64,000 nt of DNA, from contig NC_092680.1 of assembly GCF_964355755.1 (NCBI RefSeq), positions 3,883,001 through 3,947,000 on the forward strand, written 5' to 3'. The translations under genes were made by a program, and so were the position numbers. Positions 12,790 through 23,579 of this stretch are shown in pieces (positions within the stretch are counted from its first letter, which is position 1; each line of letters begins with the position of its first letter). Under the pieces are notes generated by a model. The model saw only the letters and a program-made list of their open reading frames with translations, was not told the DNA's origin and made no database searches. The stretch comes from Antedon mediterranea. Its lineage: Eukaryota > Echinodermata > Crinoidea > Comatulida > Antedonidae.

Positions 12790-13150
12790 TCCTGGGTCTA
12801 TGCTAGCTAGGCCTAGTAAGTAGGCCTAGCTTGTGAGTGTAGTAGGAGGGCCAGGCCCACCAGCTGCCAGGAAAGGCGCTAGGAGCGAACCTGTCTGTCT
12901 GCAGGCTAGAGGCCTAGGCTAGGCCTAGCTACTAGGGTAGAGACTAGTAGGTAGGCCCCAGCCAGTGCAAGCCTGCAAAGAGGAGGAAGTAGGACAGGTA
13001 CTAAAAAAGAATGAATTAGACCTAGCTAGGCCTATCCATTCGTAGGGCCAGGCCTATATAACATTAACAATCATATTCTCCTGTGTGTAAAACATACATA
13101 GTAGCTAGGTCTAGGTCTACTAGGCTACTAGGTAGGCCCTAGACTAGGCC
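12790..13150. repeat. AGGCCT/CTAGGC-rich cluster upstream of the coiled-coil gene
   Basis: A run of overlapping palindromic words (TAGGCCTA, CTAGGCCTAG, GCTAGGCCT and TCTAGGTCTA) occupies the 5' flank of the first coding exon at 13238. Similar words occur around the 5' UTR exon of the myosin light chain gene (about 30905-30935, 31125-31155 and 31373-31386). It may be a promoter-proximal word cluster or a decayed satellite. Confidence 0.5.
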
Positions 13151-13237
13151 TATTTTGCAATCTTCGTTGTATTGTAATATTTTCAAATATATACATTTTT
13201 TACATATTGTTACATGTAGACTTGAATTTAGTGCAAA

Positions 13238-14042
13238 ATGGGGGAGCTTGCTAATCGTTTGGCAGTTTTGCAAGCACTGTTCCAGCAGTATGACACAGAC
13301 AATTCAGGAGAACTTACACCAGTACAGCTGCAGGCATTACATTCAAGCCTACGATTTGGTGGTATTAGCCTTTCACAGGTACAGTAAAAACAGAAGTGGT
13401 GACAATCAACCATGCAAATGGAAATTTCTTTCGGTACAATTGACCATTATTGAACCATATGTTTCATGAGGGTAGCCCACCCAGAAAAGCTGATTATTAG
13501 GGCACTCGAAACACATTATTACCATGTATCTACAGGGCTGTAGCCAGCATGAAGTTTTCAATTTTCACTACCCACCCCAATTCCCCAACAGAGATTGGCA
13601 TAAATATATTAATAATATTATATTTAAAGCATCTTTGCCTCGTCTGTAGCCCTTGATCTAAAGTTCGGCTAGTTCTCAATCTCTGTGCTGATTGACAACA
13701 AAGAGGGAGCATGGTCGAACTTGGTTGGTTGACTGTTCCAGCATGGTCTACCATGCCTCCACACCAAATATTAACTATCAACACGTACCTCTAGCCTAGT
13801 ACTTCCCCCTGGATGTTGTTGGCTGTTGGTTCATTCTTTATTGATTACACATTTCTACCATCACAGGTAAAGGCTGCCATGTGCTACACATGTATGTGCG
13901 ATGATATTTCTTGTGAACTGGATGAACTGTTTGATGCTCTACAAGAGTTGGACAGACGTTATTTCTTGGTTCAAGACTTCCGCTGGGAATTCTCGCTTCT
14001 TGATGGGGACCAAACGGATTTTATACGCGAGGATCAGGCAAA
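13238..14042 (+). other. N-terminal EF-hand-like exons 1-2 of the coiled-coil gene
   Basis: Exon 1 (13238-13378) encodes a helix-loop-helix with DTDNSGELTPVQ, whose positions 1, 3, 5 and 7 are D, D, S and E. Exon 2 (13867-14042) encodes a Cys-containing helix and a second loop, DGDQTDFIREDQ. The position-12 bidentate Glu is Gln in both, so calcium affinity may be low or lost. The 488-bp intron between them holds a non-coding stretch whose minus strand is open by chance (13530-13784). Confidence 0.6.
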
Positions 14043-17000
14043 GTGAGCATAATTAAGCGAACTATAAATCATATATCATTTATTAAATAACATTTTTTTA
14101 TTTGCAGTATTTTATAAGAATATACCAATAGGCATAGATAAAATAGATCTAGATGTCTATACTCTCTACATAATCACAGTTCAAAAAGTGATTTATCATG
14201 GTTAGGAAAAGGTTGTATAACATTGGCCAATCAGATATATATATCCAATCTGCAGACAGTACTGTTTCGATCTTATTAGATCTCGTCAGTGCAGATCAGG
14301 TTTCGAAATGATCTGTACCAAAATATAGGCTGAGCAAGTTACGCAGAACAATATATATAAACACCACAGAACAAGTTCTAAACCGCCCAGTGATATACTG
14401 ACAATTTATATATTGTATTGATATTATTTTGGGTTATTATTTTTTCATACTAAATAACATCTTAAAAAGACACAACAACTGTTTTGCTGTGAGTCTCTAC
14501 CCTGGTGACATCACTTAGCAGTTGCCTAGTTGAACCTCTGATTCTTATAGTATGTCTATGTACTAAAATAGATGTACCAATGTATAGATATGTTAAAATT
14601 ATAATTAAAGGAAAGTGTCTCTTTCACTCAGGTTTTTAATGGAAGCTGTTCATGGTGACCTCTTCTCTAAGCGACAATGGGAGAAGTTCCTTAAGAACCG
14701 AGCTGTCCCTGGTAGTGGTGTCTCTTTTGCGGAAATTGAGGTCGACCTTTGCAATATCCCAAGTAGAGAAGACATAGCTCTTGAACAATTTGAAGAAAAA
14801 CAAGAAAAAGATGGTATGTTTAAAATTTATTTCCAAAAACTGGTATAGTGACTTATTTGTGCTTAGCTTACCTGGATAAATCAAACTTAGTCCTGTCATT
14901 TTTTAAAGAGGAAAGCAGCAATTGGAAAAATACCTAGCACTAATAATAGAACATTCTATTCATAGACAAACATTACTGATTCTGATGTTGTGATGTCTTA
15001 AGTTTTGGTTGGAGGAAAGTTTACTGCAAACTTTTTAATGTACTAATTCCAACTACAATTTTTTATAATGTTTTTAAGAACGTTTAAGAAAACACATTGA
15101 GAAGAAACTGGCAGATGAGAAAGCTAAAGCTGAGATGATGTTGCAACTTGATGAGGATAGTAAAAAGGCTGAAGCAACGGAAAGGCAGAAAAATGCAGAG
15201 GAAGAACGGAGGAAGAAGGATGAAGAGGACCGATTGAAGAGAGAGATGGAAAATAAAATAAAACAGAAGAAAGATGAAGGTAATAGTGGTTTTTTTTATA
15301 TTAATTTAGCTTTTTAATTATACTGTATCAGGTCAGGTGTCCCCTGAATAGAGTTGTCCCCTGAATAGAGTTGTCCTCTGAATAGAGGTGTCCCTGAATA
15401 GAAGTATCCCTGAATAGAGGTGTCTCCTGAATAGAAGTGTCTCCTGAATAGAGGTGTCCCCTGAATAGAGGTGTTCCCTAAATAGAGGTGTTCCCTAAAT
15501 AGAGGTGTCTCCTGAATAGAAGTGTCCCCTGAAATAGAGGTGTTCCCTGAATGGAGGTGTCTCCTGAATAGAAGTGTCCCCTGAATAGAGGTGTCCCCTG
15601 AATAGAGGTGTCCCTTGAATAGAGGTGTCCCTGAATAGAGGTGTCCCCTGAATAGAGGTCTCCCTAAGTAGAGGTGTCTCCTGAATAGAAGTGTCCCCTG
15701 AATAGAGGTGTCCCTTGAATAGAGGTGTCCCTGAATAGAGGTGTCTCCTGAATAGAGGTGTTCCCTGAATGGAGGTGTCTCCTGAATAGAGGTGTCCCAT
15801 AAATATAGGTGTATAGAAAATCAGTCTGTATATGAAGTAATCCACTTACAGAGTCACTACACTCTCCCAAGATTCTACTTAATTACATATTAACTATTAA
15901 AAATGATGGTATTGTTTTTTAAATAATATTTGTAATTACAAATAATCCTTTTGGCCGACTAGCCTGTAAGTTAACCCTGAATTTTATGAATAATTTATGC
16001 ACTCAGAAAAACAATAGGGAAAAGGCCAATTCAATAATTATGTTTACTTAATTTGTTATCACTTATATTGTGTAATTTCTTTTTTTATAAAATAACGATA
16101 AACTTTCATTTAAGTGGACTGTGAATTTTTTATTTTTAGTTGTGGTGATCTTTCACAATAGTTTTTAGCAATATCCTTTAATGACAATTTATTTTTGTAT
16201 AAATAATTCAATAGTAAGCTTAATTCTGGTGCCCTAAATTTTAATTTAGTTTTTGTTTTACTGTCAGGTTTTTCTTTTTATCATAACTACACAAGGTAAG
16301 TGTTGTGGCTTCACAAAAGATAAATGAATATTGCGCATATGTCTAGAAAATAAAAACAAAATATTTCCCTTGTTTTTGAAAATACCTATACAGTGATAAT
16401 ATTAATAGTATTGCAATTAAAAGTCAGTTTGCACACTGCTAAATTAAAATATATAATGTTAAGATGCTTTATGTTAAAACTTGGTAAGTATTTTTGTTCA
16501 AATATTCTGCACATTTTAAATTATTTTGTGTTGATAAAACAATTTTATTTTTTTATTAAATGAAGCCTAATTAAACGTCATGTGACTCCATCTTCTGTAG
16601 CAATAGCATGAGTCTCTTTAGCAGTTATGGATTTAACATATTTTAAATAGGTTAGGGGATGGGGAGAAGGGGTAGTCTAGGTTCTAGACCAAAATTAGTA
16701 AAAGATTTTGGCACATACAGCATTTTATACATATTATATATGAGCTTGTATTTTCTGACAAAAGTCGAAATGCTGACTGGTAAACTAACATAAAAAAACC
16801 AATAAATACAGACTTGGGGCAAGTCTAGGGAAGGGTTGGCTTAGGCCTTCAATTCGCTTGTCAGTATGCAATGCTTTCTGCTCCCATTGTATTTGTTTGT
16901 ATTTTATATTTTACTTCTTTAGACACAAAAACCAGAAATAGAGCACCTCAATTTAATTTTACAATTCCACTTAATTCAAAATGTTTAATAAATTTAGTGT

Positions 17001-20000
17001 TTTTTTATATTTTGTTGTTTTTTTTGTACTCTGTAACCCTGCTTGTCTTTTTTATTTTTTAAAGAAATTTTAATTGTTGTGAAGTTAAATTCAAATTAAG
17101 AATTTCTACCTTTTTAAAAAATGTTTCTGTATTAAATGTCATTTTTTGTGTTTATTTTGTTTAACAAATTTCGAGCTGCGTCAGGATTAGTAGTTGGAGG
17201 TCTAGAAATATCTTGGTGTGGTCAATCACTGGTCAAGATATCCTGGTGGTAGTCCAGATTTTTATCCAGTGGCCATATTCTTCCCACTATGAGAAATACC
17301 CCCGTAGAATTAAAAAAGTAGTAGAGAATTAGAATTTGATAAGAGAAATTCTTATTTAAATAATAAAATATGTATTGACTTAAGTGAATTTACTTAAGTT
17401 CTTACTGTCTGGTAAAGATGATAACAGGATGTAAAACTTTTATAAAATGACAATACTAAGCAAATATTGAGTAGTATTACCTTAATTATTTAAAATACAG
17501 TTAAATGTGTAATCTCCATTCCAGATGACAAAGACAGCCCATACAGCACAATTATTATCTTAATGAAATGTTTATATTTACCAGAGTTAGGAAAAAAAGA
17601 AGCAGAAGAAAGAGAGCGACGTGAAAAAGAGCAGAGAGAAAGAGAAGAGGCAGAACGACAGAGAGAGCTAGAGATCATAGAGGTACAACAAGCATTAGAA
17701 GCTCAAAGGGAACTAGAAAAGAAGGCAAAGGAGTTGGAAGAAAAACAGAAACGAGATTTGGAAGAAGCAAAAGATGATGAAGAACAGGCTAAGGTAAATA
17801 GCAATTAGAATGTCATTTATGCGGTTTATTAATTTTCATTTGTGAAACATCCCCTGCTTGCTGTATTTGTAACAGTGGCGTAACGCAGAAGCCTGAGGCC
17901 CCTGGTTAGGAACCCTTCGTGGCCCTCCAATGCTGAAGGCCTTGGACGTCTTTAGCTTTTTTGACATATTTGAATGTCCCCATAAGCTCCGGGTGCCCAT
18001 AAGCTCAGGGGCCCCTGGGTTTAGCCAGTGAGCGCTCATAGCCGCCACTGATTTGTAATACATTAATTGATAAACCTGGGCAATCATTCATTTTTTCAGT
18101 GGTAGAATTCCTACATTCTTTTTTGTAACTTGATTTGTGTTGTTGAATTGCACAGGAGCATCATTTTCCGATTGACACTGGTACACACATTATTATATGT
18201 TACTATTAAACATCAAAGTCCACTACTAGAAATGAAGTAACTGTGGATCATTTGTTAATTTGTTAGATTTTAGCAGAAAGAGAGAGACTTGCTGAAGAAG
18301 AGGCAGATAAAGCTAAGCAGGCAGCCAAGACTGCTAAAGATGCAAAGACTAGGCAAGAAGCGGAAGAGGCTGAGAAGGCAGCCAGAGAAAAGGCTAAACG
18401 TAGGCTTACAAAAACTAATTTATAAGTGAAATACTAGTTATTAGCCCGGGTAAATTGTAAAGTTTTTTTTCATTTTTTTATGGCTTTTGGTTTTTGGATC
18501 GGCGACAGAATTCTCTTGGCCTCTTTTGCCACTCTTTGGCATAGTCAAACTATTTGTTGTAAATTGTTTACCAAAATAAATTCAAAAACAAAAATAATAA
18601 GATAAAAAAATAATCTTGGGGTATACAACACAATATGAAAGACATTAATAAAACACATTGTACCAATTCCTTTATTATGTTTAATGACATTTACATGACA
18701 TTGTTTATTTGTATTTAGGAGAAAGAAATGAGAAGATTCGCAAAGAACTTAAAGTGGCAATCAAGAAACGTGACAAGAAGATGCTAGTAAAGTCTGTGGG
18801 TGAATTTAAGAAGGCAAAGTTAGCTGACGTTGATGGGGATTTACCAAAAGCCGAGAGAATTCTGAAACTGTCGCAAGCTAAGCAAGGTACAGTATGATAA
18901 AATACAAACTTTAAAAAAAATGTTAGTGCGGAAATCCATGATCAGACTTGTTTCCTTAGAGTTACCAATTTGTTTACTTCAGTCATTATTTGAGGAAGGT
19001 ATTACTTACTTAGTCCGGGACATACCCAAACTTATAATAATGACTAAATTCCTCCTTCCTATCTGCCATTGTGACATCTCTATATGTATGTCTTCCTTGT
19101 TTGGCAAGCCCATGTTTGTCTGCCACATCAGAACATCTGCAATGATTTGTTCTCTATTGCAAAGACAGTGCCCAGCAATGTCAGTCGTCTTCTTATTGTT
19201 TCTGTTATTTTTGGTGTGGCCAATGAACCTTACAGTACTTCTTTGTTGCCAAGGAAGGTATAGTAAAGGTAAATTTCCACAATCTTCTTTCTTTTTATTC
19301 TTTAAGAGTTGGAAGAAGCAATGGAAAACAGAGACTTGGAGGGTTTGGAGAAGGCAATCACGTTCGTCAAGAAGAACACATTTGAAGGAGATCTACCACA
19401 TGAGATGATCCGTGCCAACAAGATGCTCATCAGTCTAAAACGATTAAAACGGTTGCGTGATGAAATCCTCAACTTGAAGCAGAGTACGGTAGCGGAGATT
19501 CGCAGTTACAGCAAGCCCCCACGAGTTGTCCATCAAGTGATGATTGGCACATATCTGTTGCTAGGCAACAAGGAAAAATCTTTAAAGGTACCATATGGCC
19601 TCTATAAAGGTTGAAGGTTATCTCTGTTACTATGATATTATCACTGAGGAGAAATGTTTTAATGTTTATAATATTTTAATGTGATAACTGTTATTAATTC
19701 ACTTACGTTTATTTTAACATGAGTGATAACCTATCTCAATTAACGTTCTTCACTAATATTTCTATTAACTGTATAAGGCGCAAGTAACAATCTTGTGCAC
19801 TCTTCGTCACTGTGTGAATTCTGAAATGTTATGTGGGCTTTATTCATATGTAGTCTCATGGGATACCTGAAATAACATTTGAAAAAGGTTGGAGCGATGA
19901 GGATAATAATAATCAACCGCACTAATTCTCAGTGATGTTTTCGTAAAAGTAACAGGTGCTAACCTTTAACCGAGGTCAAAGGAGAGTTTGTCAGCCACTT

Positions 20001-23000
20001 CTTAACCTAAGCACTACTTCACAGTGTGTACATTAATATCATGTTTCACTCATTTTAAAAGTAATTAAAGGACAAGTAGACCAAGGACCATATTTTTTTT
20101 TCAGAACAATCGCGAGATTAAGGATATCGCCACACGCGCTTACCGTACAGCCGTCACCGTAAATTGCTGTGACGTCACAGGTGCATCGCAAAATCTACTT
20201 AATGAGTCCAGATAAGCAAAAGAAACAATAAAAAAAATCAACATTTATATTTGTTACAATTTATTTAGAAAGTGTTTACTGTAAATTTTGCGATGTACCT
20301 GTACGGCAAGCGCGTGCGGCGATATCCTTAATTTTGCGATGGTTCTGAAATCATATGTATATCCCTAATACGTTGTTAAAATATGGTCCTCGGTCAAGTT
20401 GTCCTTTGATAGTCATATATATCATATTTAGATATTATTCTTCAAAATAATGGAATTGATGAAATCAGATATTTGCCTAATGCATGAATAACTACTATTA
20501 CCTTAGAAATTATAGTAGATATCATAAAATATTAATACAATTCATACACCAAGTGGAATAATTGTAAAAGCGTTTAGAGTTTCGAATGAAAGATCAGAAT
20601 AATGGGGAAGAAAATCAATAAACCAATTAGAACATATTTAGTTACAACATGACACATCCATTTCACACATCAATCATATTTTAGACAGAAACATGATATG
20701 CAGTAGGTTATGAAGAGGTTTAGGTAACTTCTTATTTTAACAAGTGATGGCCTGGGTGAGACTTGGGATGTTGAAGTCAAATTTGCTTTATTTTAAAGAT
20801 GTATTGTCCCCCTGAAAAAATAATTCTTAAAATATTTTGGCTGAATATTTCATTTTAATGCCACAAAATATTATTCACTTTGACCAGAAAAATTGATTTA
20901 AAAAAAATGATTTGGTTGAATTTATTTTGTCATTAATTTATAATTGAAAACATAATTGTTTTTTTTATGGAAGTGACTCACTTTATTAAAACTACAAAAT
21001 GGCCTATTCAAAGTTCGATTTTATTAATTATTTGTTTTATGTTTTTTTGGGTACAATACATCTTTAAAGATATTGTCTACCTGCCTCTACCGCTAACCCC
21101 TGCATCCGCCCCTGCTGTGTTTTTTATTTTATCCTTTTTTTGTGTAAATGATGTACGTAGAAATTTAGACTTCCACATCCAGAGTTAGCCTCAACACCAG
21201 ACTGTCCCTTAGTGCCCAGTCATAGATATGTGCCAATTATGTTCTCTATGAGTAGTAGGATGATCATTTCTTTCCATTTTTTATATCAATTTTTATTCAT
21301 TAATTTCATTCAAACAGGTAAGTTTGTTTTCATTATCTTATTTTTAAGAATTTATTTGCACTTTTGCACAACTTTGTCCTATAATTCTTGTTTTATTATA
21401 TACATTGTATTTTTATATAGATTATTTGCAGTTTTCCATTTTTTTTATGAGATAATAAAATATTTATTTTCTTACTAAAAAAATACCTTTAATAAATGCC
21501 CAAAAAAAACCCGGTTAATTACGCACAATTTGTGGTGTTGCAATTTATTTTTTATTCTGAATATTTTTATTTATATTCACTATGATTTGAAATATATCAC
21601 ATGACACTATTAAAAGCCTCAGTAATCTGAGGATATAACTTAATTATTTTGAATGTCTAATTTGATTTGATTTTATTCCTACCCACACACCTGACACCTG
21701 TTCAATCACATGATTTAGTGCAATTCAAATTACTAATGACTAGACTTTGATTATTGTCACTATAGCGACACTGTTACAATAGTAAATAAATAGACAAATA
21801 ATACAATTAACTGTTCATTATGTTGGCTAGGGTTTTCTTTTTTTAACATGCATGAATTTTTCTAGCATGAATACATATGTACCTATTACCATTATTTATT
21901 AATAGAACTCCTATCAAGGGGACACTCAACATAACTCTACAAGGGTGTCCCAAATGAGGGGTGGTACTGTATTAATATTATACAGGTACAAGATATTATG
22001 ATGGTATGATAGAAAACTCTAAAAAAAAAACATTTTTGTAGTATAGTATTTATAATAGTTATTGATAGGCAATTACTAGGTGAAATAAATATAAAAATGA
22101 ATATATACTGTATAAATCCAAAGGCAAATTACTGAAAAAATGACATGGGTATCAGTGGCTGGATCTCAATGGAGATACAAAAAAAATAGCGAAAGGCTAA
22201 ATCAAAACGATAAATAAAAAGCCAGAAAAGTTAGCAGAGCTTTCGGGCAACACTAGCCCTTCATCAGTGGATCAAAAATGAATATATATATATAATTCAA
22301 TTCAATTCAATTTCAATTCAAGGAACATTTATTCACGTCCAAAAGACAAAAGTAACAAAAACAAAATGGCAAGTGATAAAACAAGAAAATGGACGAAGGC
22401 AAATCCCAAAAAGATTACAATCTTGTGACGGGATTGCCTTTACAAAATATTTAAATTAAGAGAAGAAAAAAAAAAATATAAATAAAGAAAATAAATTAAT
22501 TAAACAATAAAGAAATACAAAATATATATAAAACCAGTAGATAAAAGTTGGAATAAAAAATAAAAAAAGAACAGAAAAATATAATTTATTAAATCAAAAT
22601 CATTATAGTTATATGTATTATGATTGTAATGATGGGTTATTAGTCCAACCTACAGTAGTGTGGCTGACTGGAGTATAAAGCAAATTCCATAATCCCACCC
22701 CTCGCATTAGGCAGTAATCCACTTAATCCACCATAATTTTTTAAAACAATTATTTACAACCTAATTCAGGATTGGAAGGGAATGCAAGCTCTAATCGGAA
22801 AAACTGGAAAAGATGGACTGAAGCGACGAGTCAAAGAGTTTAAGCTGGAAACCAGTATTGCTGCCACTGCCGACAGAAGCAAGACCATTCTGGAGGAGTT
22901 TGATTTGGAGACTGTTAGAGACGTTAGCGCTGGAGCTGCCATCTTCTTTGCTTGGGTGAGTGCAAATTCACTCAGTTCTCCTGGAACACGTATGGAACTG

Positions 23001-23389
23001 CTAGAAGTTTAAAAAAAAGGCTAGCAAGCCAGCCTATAGTCAAGGATTTTTTGTTCTTCCACAAAAAGGGGCAAGTGCGAGCGTAAGCTAGTACTTTGGA
23101 ACATGTAAAAAGATGTGTATGGAATATAGTTTTAGACCTAGAAATTGTGATTCTTTCAAACTCTAAAAACCCACCAGCTTGGCCAGATGGCAGATTTGTT
23201 TATGCTACTGTATATTTTTTTAACTTCTTTTTATGTCACTATTTTCAGGCCACTGCTACCATTGATGAGATAATTGAATACCACAAGCAAAGGGAAGCGG
23301 GTGAAGTGCAGCCTGGACAGACTGGGCCTAAAACAGTCATAAAACACACAACACAGGGTGGTGGTACCCTCACTGTAAATATCAAATAA
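13238..23389 (+). CDS. EF-hand/coiled-coil protein with dynein-stalk-like C-terminus (10 exons, 605 aa)
   Basis: Coding exons: 13238-13378, 13867-14042, 14632-14813, 15079-15279, 17585-17793, 18267-18399, 18719-18886, 19307-19587, 22770-22955, 23249-23389; all junctions are GT/AG and keep frame. The start is the first ATG (MGELANRLAVLQALFQQYDT). Residues 19-30 (DTDNSGELTPVQ) and 93-104 (DGDQTDFIREDQ) look like EF-hand loops, each with Gln instead of Glu at position 12. Residues about 150-350 are a Glu/Lys/Arg-rich single helix or coiled coil. Residues about 355-450 hold two related helical repeats. Residues about 464-575 resemble the dynein heavy chain stalk and microtubule-binding region: IRSYSKPPRVVHQVM, then LLL, then DWKGMQALIG at 498, FDLETV, and S-A-G-A-A...W ending at W559. 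No AAA+ motor is present. A calcium-responsive microtubule-associated role, perhaps in cilia, is inference. The gene symbol is not recognised. Poly(A) signal at 23571-23576. Confidence 0.8.
15334..15815. repeat. 17-bp minisatellite in intron 4 of the coiled-coil gene
   Basis: About 480 bp of tandem, slightly diverged units with consensus GAATAGAGGTGTCCCCT (17 bp); variants have CCC, CCCTT or TCTCC in the C-run. The array begins 55 bp after the exon 4 donor. The minus strand stays open through it, giving a spurious repetitive peptide (TPLFR/GHLYSGDTSIQ). Confidence 0.9.
15816..17584. other. remainder of intron 4, no feature
   Basis: AT-rich intron sequence between the minisatellite and exon 5. 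It holds short hydrophobic chance frames in poly-T tracts (for example 16871-17062) and no recognisable gene or repeat family beyond diverged palindromic words. Confidence 0.5.
18719..19450 (+). other. two homologous helical repeats in exons 7 and 8
   Basis: Exon 7 encodes ELKVAIKKRDKKMLVKSV...DLPKAERILK, and exon 8 starts ELEEAMENRDLEGLEKAI...DLPHEMIRANKML. The shared pattern is E-L-x-x-A-[IM]-x-x-R-D-x-x-x-L-x-K-[SA]-[VI], about 17-20 residues, then D-L-P and a leucine-containing helix. Each repeat starts at an exon boundary after a phase-1 intron, so it probably arose by exon duplication. Similar 'LxxAIxxxDxxxLExAI' helical units are common in ciliary and kinase-linked proteins; that comparison is from memory. 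Confidence 0.6.
20067..20407. mobile_element. foldback MITE in intron 8 of the coiled-coil gene
   Basis: A non-coding palindrome of about 340 bp. The left arm starts AAAGGACAAGTAGACCAAGG and the right arm ends with its inverted copy (CCTCGGTCAAGTTGTCCTTT). Inner arms also pair: GATTAAGGATATCGCC with GGCGATATCCTTAATT, and GCATCGCAAAAT with ATTTTGCGATG. Confidence 0.7.
20793..21070. mobile_element. palindromic AT-rich MITE (TTTAAAGATGTATTGTCCCC ends)
   Basis: The left end TTTAAAGATGTATTGTCCC and the right end GGGTACAATACATCTTTAAA are imperfect inverted repeats around a non-coding centre with CAAAATGGCCTATTCAAAG. Relatives at 59628-59960 and 61310-61520 share the AGATGTATTGTTCCCC and ACATTAAAATGGCATATTCAAC words; a partial copy lies near 44260-44310. 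Confidence 0.6.
22085..22300 (-). mobile_element. repeat with hammerhead-like core, copy 1 (Penelope-like candidate)
   Basis: On the minus strand this contains CTGATGA-AGGGC-TAGTGTT-GCCC-GAAA (22267 down to 22241), followed by GCTCTGC, then GTTTTGATTTAGC, GTATCTCCATTGAGATCC and CAGTAATTTGCCTTT. The same order of blocks occurs on the plus strand at 49040-49240. The CTGATGA, 4-bp stem, GAAA arrangement is the hammerhead ribozyme core, which is known in Penelope-like retroelements; the assignment to that class is inference. Confidence 0.45.
22290..22345 (-). mobile_element. LINE/SINE-type 3' tail with (TTGAA)n
   Basis: Read on the minus strand, GACGTGAATAAATGTTCC is followed by TTGAATTGAAATTGAATTG, the form of a non-LTR retroelement 3' end with a microsatellite tail. 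Comparable tails are at 55865-55905 (TTGA)n and 62885-62925 (AATG)n on the minus strand, and 62665-62700 on the plus strand. Confidence 0.45.
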
Positions 23390-23570
23390 TAATTTGTAAA
23401 GCCTATAGTTACCAACAGCCTCGCATCGTGCAGGACGGTCCCGCATTTCAAAGTGATTTTTAATGAAACATGCATTTTGAACAAACACATGCGTGACCAC
23501 ATATTTGTCACACGTTTAGCAGAAGTATGCATGATTATTTTTTATCACAATTTGAGAGGAAATGCATTCA

Positions 23571-23576
23571 AATAAA
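23571..23576 (+). terminator. poly(A) signal of the coiled-coil gene
   Basis: AATAAA 182 bases after the TAA stop at 23387-23389. It abuts the left end of the transposon-like element at 23580. Confidence 0.6.
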
Positions 23577-23579
23577 TTA

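Noticed and set aside
13530-13784. 84-codon minus-strand frame in intron 1 of the coiled-coil gene
   Set aside because: It looks like a dispersed non-coding repeat; no domain or splice context was seen.
15495-15845. 116-codon minus-strand frame with a repetitive TPLFR/GHLYSGD peptide
   Set aside because: It is the translation of the 17-bp intronic minisatellite on the antisense strand; two overlapping frames are open for the same reason.
18920-19408. 162-codon plus-strand frame
   Set aside because: It covers intron 7 and part of exon 8 in the wrong frame. Exon 8 is fixed by frame continuity and repeat homology, and the frame has no domain.
23231-23532. Two overlapping minus-strand frames of 89 and 95 codons
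   Set aside because: They are antisense to the last exon of the coiled-coil gene and have no recognisable domain.
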